Positions 59,484 to 64,000 of a DNA stretch of 64,000 nucleotides are shown here, piece by piece. The notes beneath the pieces were generated by a model. That model did not search any database, was not told where the DNA came from, and saw nothing but the letters and a program-made list of their open reading frames with translations. Each line of letters begins with the position of its first letter. Position 1 is the first letter of the stretch. Origin of the DNA: Microbacterium hydrocarbonoxydans (lineage in GTDB: Bacteria; Actinomycetota; Actinomycetes; Actinomycetales; Microbacteriaceae); NCBI RefSeq assembly GCF_904831005.1, contig NZ_LR882982.1, forward strand, positions 1,860,001-1,924,000, written 5' to 3'. The position numbers were made by a program, and so were the translations under genes.

Positions 59484-60060
59484 GGACAGGCCCCGTCGCT
59501 GGCGCGGGACGCGCGCCGAACGCTCGGGGGTATGCCCGCCGCAGCGACAGGACCAAGGCCGTCGCCGCGGCCGCCTTGAGCAGATCGCCGGGGAGGAACA
59601 CGAGGCTCGCGAGAGCGGTCGGTCCGAGCTCGAGGCCGAGCACCAGAGCTGTGACGGGAACACCGCACAGATACACCACGAGGATGCCGCCCACGATGAC
59701 TCCGAGAGCGATCCGCCACCAGCTCATCCGACCGCTGCGCACGATCAGACCGATGACGATGACGCCGACGATCCACCCGAGCAGATATCCGGCCGTGGGA
59801 CCGATGAAGACGCCGAGACCGCCACGACCACCGGCGAGCACGGGTAGTCCGACTGCCGCGAGGGTCAACACCAGGACGACCGAGAGAGGGGCGAGACGGG
59901 GGCCGAGCACAGCACCGGCGAGCATCACCCCCAGCGTCTGCGCGGTGATGGGAACCCCGCCGGGGATCGGGACCGTCACCATGCCGAGAACCACGATGAG
60001 GGCAGCGAAGAGCGCCACTCTGGCCAGTTCTCGACCGAGATCGCCTGTCTGATCACGCAT
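59473..60060 (-). CDS. bioY: Biotin transporter substrate-binding subunit (BioY)
   Basis: The 195-residue, six-helix S-component of an ECF transporter has the BioY hallmarks VPIPGGVPITAQTLGVMLAGAVLGPR, GLGVFIGPTAGYLLGW, and FLPGDLLKA. ATG 60060 follows GGAAGG. The operator 60076-60103 overlaps its promoter, and the divergent TetR gene is bioQ-like, so biotin excess should switch it off. Confidence 0.95.
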   Translation of the reverse strand: MRDQTGDLGRELARVALFAALIVVLGMVTVPIPGGVPITAQTLGVMLAGAVLGPRLAPLSVVLVLTLAAVGLPVLAGGRGGLGVFIGPTAGYLLGWIVGVIVIGLIVRSGRMSWWRIALGVIVGGILVVYLCGVPVTALVLGLELGPTALASLVFLPGDLLKAAAATALVLSLRRAYPRAFGARPAPATGPVRAA

Positions 60061-60075
60061 GTACTCGCGCCTTCC

Positions 60076-60103
60076 TGAACACCGTTCACCTGAACGGTGT
60101 TCA
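60076..60103. promoter_or_regulatory. Double BioQ operator between bioY and bioQ
   Basis: Two 13-base palindromes of the form TGAAC-N3-GTTCA lie at 60076-60088 and 60091-60103, mirror images of each other and two bases apart. TATACT at 60105-60110, six bases before the bioQ ATG, is the bioQ -10 box and its message is leaderless. The form TGAAC-N3-GTT is that of BioQ boxes in Corynebacterium and Mycobacterium. Confidence 0.85.
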
Positions 60104-60116
60104 CTATACTCAGACC

Positions 60117-60716
60117 ATGACTCCGGAATCCAACTCGACCCGTCACGACCGCGACGGTGTCGCGCGCGCCGCGCTCGCGCTGCTCGATGAGGTCGGCCTC
60201 CCCGATCTGTCGATGCGCCGGATCGCCGGCAGGCTCGATGTGCAGCCGAGCGCGCTCTACTGGCACTTCTCGAGCAAACAGGAGCTGCTCGCCGAGCTCG
60301 CCGATCGCATCACCGCGAAGATCCCCCGTGACGATGCGGATGTGCTGACCACTGCCCGCAGCATCCGCGACGCGCTCTTCACATACCGCGACGGAGCCGA
60401 GCTCGTGCTCAGCACGTATGCCCTGCGTCTCGGCTCGTCATACGCACAGAGCGCTCTCGAGGCAGCCCTCGCGCGTCGAGGTCACGCAGACGCTCACGAG
60501 CGCGCGGCCGCCCTTCTGCACTTCGTGCTCGGCCACGCGACGCTCGTGCAGCAGCGCATGCACGCCGAGAGCCACGGAGCTGCGCTCGACGATGGCACCG
60601 CCGATGTCACGGCGGGCCTGGATCGGGTCTTCGATCTGGGGGTGGCGGCCCTCGCCGGGGAATCGCCCGTCAGAGCGCCCGTCCCTCACTCGGCGGGCGA
60701 CGACTCCGCGGCGTGA
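60117..60716 (+). CDS. bioQ: TetR-type biotin regulator (BioQ)
   Basis: This 199-residue repressor has an N-terminal TetR helix-turn-helix (LSMRRIAGRLDVQPSALYWHFSSKQELL) and an all-helical C-terminal domain. It is divergent from bioYMN and shares the double operator, matching BioQ in Corynebacterium and Mycobacterium. BioQ does not bind biotin directly in those species; the control signal is uncertain. The last 31 bases overlap the end of the opposing MFS gene. Confidence 0.9.
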   Translation: MTPESNSTRHDRDGVARAALALLDEVGLPDLSMRRIAGRLDVQPSALYWHFSSKQELLAELADRITAKIPRDDADVLTTARSIRDALFTYRDGAELVLSTYALRLGSSYAQSALEAALARRGHADAHERAAALLHFVLGHATLVQQRMHAESHGAALDDGTADVTAGLDRVFDLGVAALAGESPVRAPVPHSAGDDSAA

Positions 60717-62059
60717 CCCAGCCTGAGTCCGGGCACGAATGCGAGCAGCACCAGAGCGAGGCAGAAGGCAAAGACGACTCCGAACGCGCTCACCTCTCCG
60801 CCGAGACTCGCGACGGCGAGACCGGCGAGGGCGATCACGACCGCGGCGCCCGTGGAGTCCGAGATCGACAGAGCTGACGAGTTGAACCCCTGGTTGCCGG
60901 AGTCGGAGTACGCGAGCGTGAGAACGGTGAGACGGGGGTAGAGCAAGCCCATGCCCCCGCCCGCGAACGCCCAGCCCATCACGACGAAGAGCGGCGACAG
61001 CCCCCACAGCGCTGCCATGAGTACGAAGACCAGTGCGCTCAAGACCAGCGACAGGCTGATGACCGTGATTCTGGCATTGCCGAGACGATCGCCGAATCGC
61101 CCCTGCAGTGCAGAGGCGCCCGCCCAGGCGAAGGCCGCGAGCATCAGCGCGACGCCGGCCCACGTCGCGGTGAACCCGAACCGCTCCATGAGCAGGTAGG
61201 GGATGTACGCCTCGGCGGCGAAGAACGCGCCGGCGACGATCCCGCGCATGAGCACCACGCTCGGGAGGCCGCGACCGGCGCGCAGAGTACGTCGCGGCAG
61301 CAGCGGAAGAACCGCGACGGCGATCACGGCGACAGAACCCAGCGCGACGGACCAGCCGACGCCCACCGGCATCTCGGCGGTGAAGCCGATCAGCACGGCG
61401 AAGACCGCGACCACGACGGCGAGTCCCAGCCGAATGACGAGGGATCGACGATTCTGCGGTTCGCCATGGCCGAGCCCGACACCGCGCAGACGCACGGCGA
61501 TCGTCAGGAAGGCGACCGTCGTCAGCACGGCGACGCCGAGGAACGCCCACCGCCAGTCGAGGTACTCGGCGACGGCTCCGGCGAGGAACGGACCGATCAT
61601 CGACGGAACGACCCACGCCGCAGCGAACGCCGCGAAGACCGCGCCATGGAGCTGAGACGGGTACAGCCGCGCCACCACGACGTACAGCGCGACCGTCTGC
61701 CCACCCGCGCCGAGCCCCTGCACCAGGCGCCCGATGAGGAACTGATCCATCGTCGCTGCCAGCCCGGACAGCAGCAGACCGGCGATGAAGAGCGACACCG
61801 CAGCGTACAGAGCACCACGGGGCCCGCGGGCGTCCGACCACGCACCCGCCGCGACCATGCCGATCACGCTCGTGGCGAGAGTGCCTGCGAACGCCACGGC
61901 GTAGAGCTCTCGCCCGTCGAGCGCCTCGCTGACGATCGGCATGACCGTCGTGACCGCCAGAGCCTCGATCGCCGCCAGGAAGATCAGTGCGACAGCACCG
62001 GCAGTGACCCAGAGTCGTTCACGGTCCCAGATCGACGGCGCCGGCCGATCGAGAGTCAT
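60686..62059 (-). CDS. MFS transporter, EmrB/QacA-like
   Basis: The 457-residue protein has 14 predicted helices. It has the MFS motif A loop GAWSDARGPRGALY, motif C-like RLVQGLGAGG, and ATMDQFLIGR between. Such pumps usually export drugs or toxic metabolites by proton exchange. The ATG at 62059 overlaps the stop of the upstream aminotransferase (ATGA). Substrate unknown. Confidence 0.88.
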   Translation of the reverse strand: MTLDRPAPSIWDRERLWVTAGAVALIFLAAIEALAVTTVMPIVSEALDGRELYAVAFAGTLATSVIGMVAAGAWSDARGPRGALYAAVSLFIAGLLLSGLAATMDQFLIGRLVQGLGAGGQTVALYVVVARLYPSQLHGAVFAAFAAAWVVPSMIGPFLAGAVAEYLDWRWAFLGVAVLTTVAFLTIAVRLRGVGLGHGEPQNRRSLVIRLGLAVVVAVFAVLIGFTAEMPVGVGWSVALGSVAVIAVAVLPLLPRRTLRAGRGLPSVVLMRGIVAGAFFAAEAYIPYLLMERFGFTATWAGVALMLAAFAWAGASALQGRFGDRLGNARITVISLSLVLSALVFVLMAALWGLSPLFVVMGWAFAGGGMGLLYPRLTVLTLAYSDSGNQGFNSSALSISDSTGAAVVIALAGLAVASLGGEVSAFGVVFAFCLALVLLAFVPGLRLGHAAESSPAE

Positions 62060-63210
62060 CTATCCACGAGCGTCGCGATGCGCTCGACGGCCTCTGTGAT
62101 GATCTCCGGACTCGTTCCGAAGTTCAGCCGGACGAAACCCTTTCCCTGCTCGCCGAAGGCGGGGCCGAAGTGCAGGGCGACCCGTGCCTCCTTGAGGATT
62201 CGGCGTGCGGGATTGTCACCCCAACCGAGACCCGACAGGTCGATCCATGCCAGGTATCCGGCGTCGGGGATCCGGTAGCGAGAGGCGGGGAGCTTCGACG
62301 CCAGCAGATCCTCGAGCAGCACTCTGTTCTGATCGAGAGTCGCCAGCAGGCCATCGAGCCAGGGGTCGCTCTCCTCTGCGAACGCGGCCACAGCTGCCAG
62401 CAGACCGAACTGGCCCGAGCGCCACTCCACTTCGATCGGAAGCCCGCGCACGACCGCGCTGGTCGAATCCGATGCGGTCACCATGAGCGCGCACTTGAGG
62501 CCGGCGAGATTGAACGCCTTGCTCGCGCTCACGACGGCGTACCCCACGCGCTGGGCGGCCTCACCCGCGTGCAGGAACGGCGTGAATCCCGACTCCGGCT
62601 GAGCGAGGGGCGCGTGAATCTCGTCAGAGACCACGGCGGCCCCGAACTCGTCGGCGATCTCGGCCAGAGCCGTGAGCGTCTCCCGGCTGTGCACCGTGCC
62701 GGTCGGATTGTGCGGACTGCAGAGCAGCATCGCCGTGGCGCCGTCTTCGAACGCCGCGCGGATGCCGTCGAGATCGAGTTCCCACCCGGTGCCGGTATAG
62801 ACCAGCGGCACGCGCAGGTCTTCTGCACCGGCTTCGGAGATCAGGTCGTAGAAGGGCGGATACACCGGCGGGGTGACGACCACCCTCTCCCCCGGCTGCG
62901 TGACCCTGCGAAGGATCTCGACGATCCCCATGCTCACATCGGCCGTGGTCCGCATCCGGGCCGGATCCGGCTCCCACCCGAATCGACGGCGCGCGAACGC
63001 CGCATACGTGGTGGGCAGCGGGGTCCGCGAGGCGATGTACCCCGTGTCGCCGAGATCGACGGCCCGCCGCAATGCACCCGAGATGGCCGGAGCGAGAGGA
63101 AAGTCGGTCTCGGCGACGAAGAGGGGAAGCACGTCGGCGGGATACTCCCGCCACTTCTCACTGCTGCGCTCGCGGAGCTCTGCCAGAGGCAGGGCCGTGA
63201 CCTCGAGCAT
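62056..63210 (-). CDS. MalY/PatB-type PLP-dependent aminotransferase or C-S lyase
   Basis: The 384-residue fold-type I PLP enzyme has ETDFPLAPAI (MalY/PatB group), PVYPPFYDLI, HNPTGTVH, VSDEIHAPL, Schiff-base Lys in SASKAFNLAGLK, and a carboxylate Arg in FVRLNFGTS. This group cleaves cystathionine or transaminates aromatic or sulfur amino acids. It starts 2 bases after the SufT-like stop, so it may be transcribed with the suf operon. No exact reaction can be given. Confidence 0.9.
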   Translation of the reverse strand: MLEVTALPLAELRERSSEKWREYPADVLPLFVAETDFPLAPAISGALRRAVDLGDTGYIASRTPLPTTYAAFARRRFGWEPDPARMRTTADVSMGIVEILRRVTQPGERVVVTPPVYPPFYDLISEAGAEDLRVPLVYTGTGWELDLDGIRAAFEDGATAMLLCSPHNPTGTVHSRETLTALAEIADEFGAAVVSDEIHAPLAQPESGFTPFLHAGEAAQRVGYAVVSASKAFNLAGLKCALMVTASDSTSAVVRGLPIEVEWRSGQFGLLAAVAAFAEESDPWLDGLLATLDQNRVLLEDLLASKLPASRYRIPDAGYLAWIDLSGLGWGDNPARRILKEARVALHFGPAFGEQGKGFVRLNFGTSPEIITEAVERIATLVDR

Positions 63211-63212
63211 CC

Positions 63213-63542
63213 TCAGATCGCGAAGCCGAGAGCGCGCATCATGTCGCGACCGTCGTCGGTGATCCGCTCAGGGCCCCACGGCGGCATCCACACCCAGTTG
63301 ATGCGGAAGCGATCGACGACGCTGTCCAGAGCCTGAGCGGTCTGGTCCTCGAGCACGTCGGTCAGCGGGCAGCCTGCGCTGGTCAGCGTCATGTGGATGA
63401 CGAGAGCATCGTTCTCGTCATCCCAGGCGAGATCGTAGATGAGGCCGAGGTCGACGACGTTGATCCCGAGCTCCGGGTCCATGACGTCTTTCAGAGCCTC
63501 GGTGACCTCGTCGTACTTCGCGTCGGTGAGCGTGGCTGTCAT
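63213..63542 (-). CDS. Metal-sulfur cluster assembly factor (SufT/MIP18, DUF59 domain)
   Basis: The 109-residue protein has the DUF59 pattern VMDPELGINVVDLGLIYD, then MTLTSAGCPLTDVLEDQ with a conserved Cys, and WMPPWGPERIT. It supports Fe-S cluster maturation or transfer. TAGGCT seven bases before the ATG suggests a second, leaderless promoter within the suf operon. It lies 10 bases downstream of sufC. Confidence 0.92.
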   Translation of the reverse strand: MTATLTDAKYDEVTEALKDVMDPELGINVVDLGLIYDLAWDDENDALVIHMTLTSAGCPLTDVLEDQTAQALDSVVDRFRINWVWMPPWGPERITDDGRDMMRALGFAI

Positions 63543-63552
63543 GCCGATCAGC

Positions 63553-64000
63553 CTACGCCTCGATGGGGGCTGCAGGGTCGAGGAAGCGGTCGTATCCCTC
63601 GTCCTCGAGCCGGTCAGCGAGCTCAGGGCCACCCTCTTCGACGATCTTTCCCGCGACGACCACGTGCACGAAGTCGGGGCGGATGTAGCGGAGGATGCGG
63701 GTGTAGTGCGTGATCAGCAGCACACCGAGCCCGGTCGACTCCTTGGCGCGGTTGACGCCCTCCGATACGATCTTGAGCGCGTCGACGTCGAGACCCGAGT
63801 CCGTCTCGTCGAGGATCGCGAACTGGGGCTTGAGCACCTCGAGCTGAAGGATCTCGTGACGCTTCTTCTCGCCTCCGGAGAAGCCCTCGTTGACGTTGCG
63901 CTGAGCGAACTTCGGGTCCATGCGCAGGTTGGCCATGGCTGCCTTGACGTCCTTGGTCCAGCCGCGGATCGCCGGTGCTTCACCGTCGAGAGCGGTCTTC
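63553..64000 (-). CDS. sufC: Fe-S assembly ATPase SufC, C-terminal part
   Basis: The frame is open to the right edge of the window, giving the last 149 residues. Visible ATPase motifs are the signature GFSGGEKKRHEILQ, Walker B QFAILDETDSGLDVDAL, and the H-loop LLITHYTRIL. The EGGPELADRLEDEGYDRF end is typical of SufC. SufC energises the SufBD scaffold. Walker A and the start lie outside the window. Confidence 0.95.
   Translation of the reverse strand, partial: KTALDGEAPAIRGWTKDVKAAMANLRMDPKFAQRNVNEGFSGGEKKRHEILQLEVLKPQFAILDETDSGLDVDALKIVSEGVNRAKESTGLGVLLITHYTRILRYIRPDFVHVVVAGKIVEEGGPELADRLEDEGYDRFLDPAAPIEA

Noticed and set aside
1..64000. CRISPR arrays, insertion sequences, rRNA operons or attachment sites
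   Set aside because: No regularly spaced repeats, transposase genes, terminal inverted repeats with target duplications, or rRNA sequence were seen on either strand.

Overview
The window looks like chromosome of a high-GC actinobacterium, most likely Microbacterium or a close relative in the Microbacteriaceae. The grounds are the aceE-fasR-fabD-fabH-acpP-fabF order, the actinobacterial GlgA/GlgC pair, a SURF1-DUF3099 cluster, DUF3145, and four copies of the small DUF7882-type protein that I associate with Microbacteriaceae. Codon third positions are strongly G/C, GTG starts are common, and many genes appear to be leaderless (a TANNNT -10 box 6-7 bases before the start codon). I see no insertion sequence, CRISPR array, rRNA or prophage. 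No stretch longer than about 260 bases lacks a gene, and the window is densely packed with start/stop overlaps.

Positions 1-25,300 are an accessory, stress-flavoured region. It holds small conserved proteins of unknown function, three GAF-ANTAR RNA-binding regulators, a sugar ABC importer without its own ATPase, a GH65 disaccharide phosphorylase that overlaps a glycosyltransferase, and a DUF6766 membrane protein with an adjacent 37-residue membrane peptide. It also has an envelope/stress operon (holin-like and DUF3618 proteins) beside a YihY protein, a DyP peroxidase, a UBP zinc finger coupled to a thioredoxin-reductase-like flavoprotein, a serine-less alpha/beta hydrolase followed by a frameshifted small gene, a PucR regulator and a large XRE-NB-ARC regulator.

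Positions 25,300-44,300 start with an MFS pump and a chloroperoxidase-like hydrolase, then tRNA-Val(UAC). The central fatty-acid block follows: pyruvate dehydrogenase E1 making acetyl-CoA, the FasR activator, and FabD, FabH, AcpP and FabF. After it come a divergent MocR regulator and YczE-like membrane protein with a shared operator, DUF3145, an iron-box-controlled 2OG-Fe(II)-oxygenase-like protein, a GmrSD-type (DUF262/DUF1524) restriction protein with an unassigned C-terminal domain, a proline-iminopeptidase-like hydrolase, ribosomal protein bL31 with a structured leader, and a lone ABC ATPase.

Positions 44,300-64,000 are mostly housekeeping: divergent glgA/glgC, serB, fabG, the DUF3099/SURF1 cluster, cupin and PdxH-like genes, an ABC-F ATPase, a CHY zinc finger, DedA with a DesK/NarL-type two-component system and an acyltransferase, the BioY-BioM-BioN biotin importer divergent from BioQ with a double operator, an MFS pump, a MalY/PatB aminotransferase, and the end of the suf iron-sulfur operon (SufT-like and SufC).
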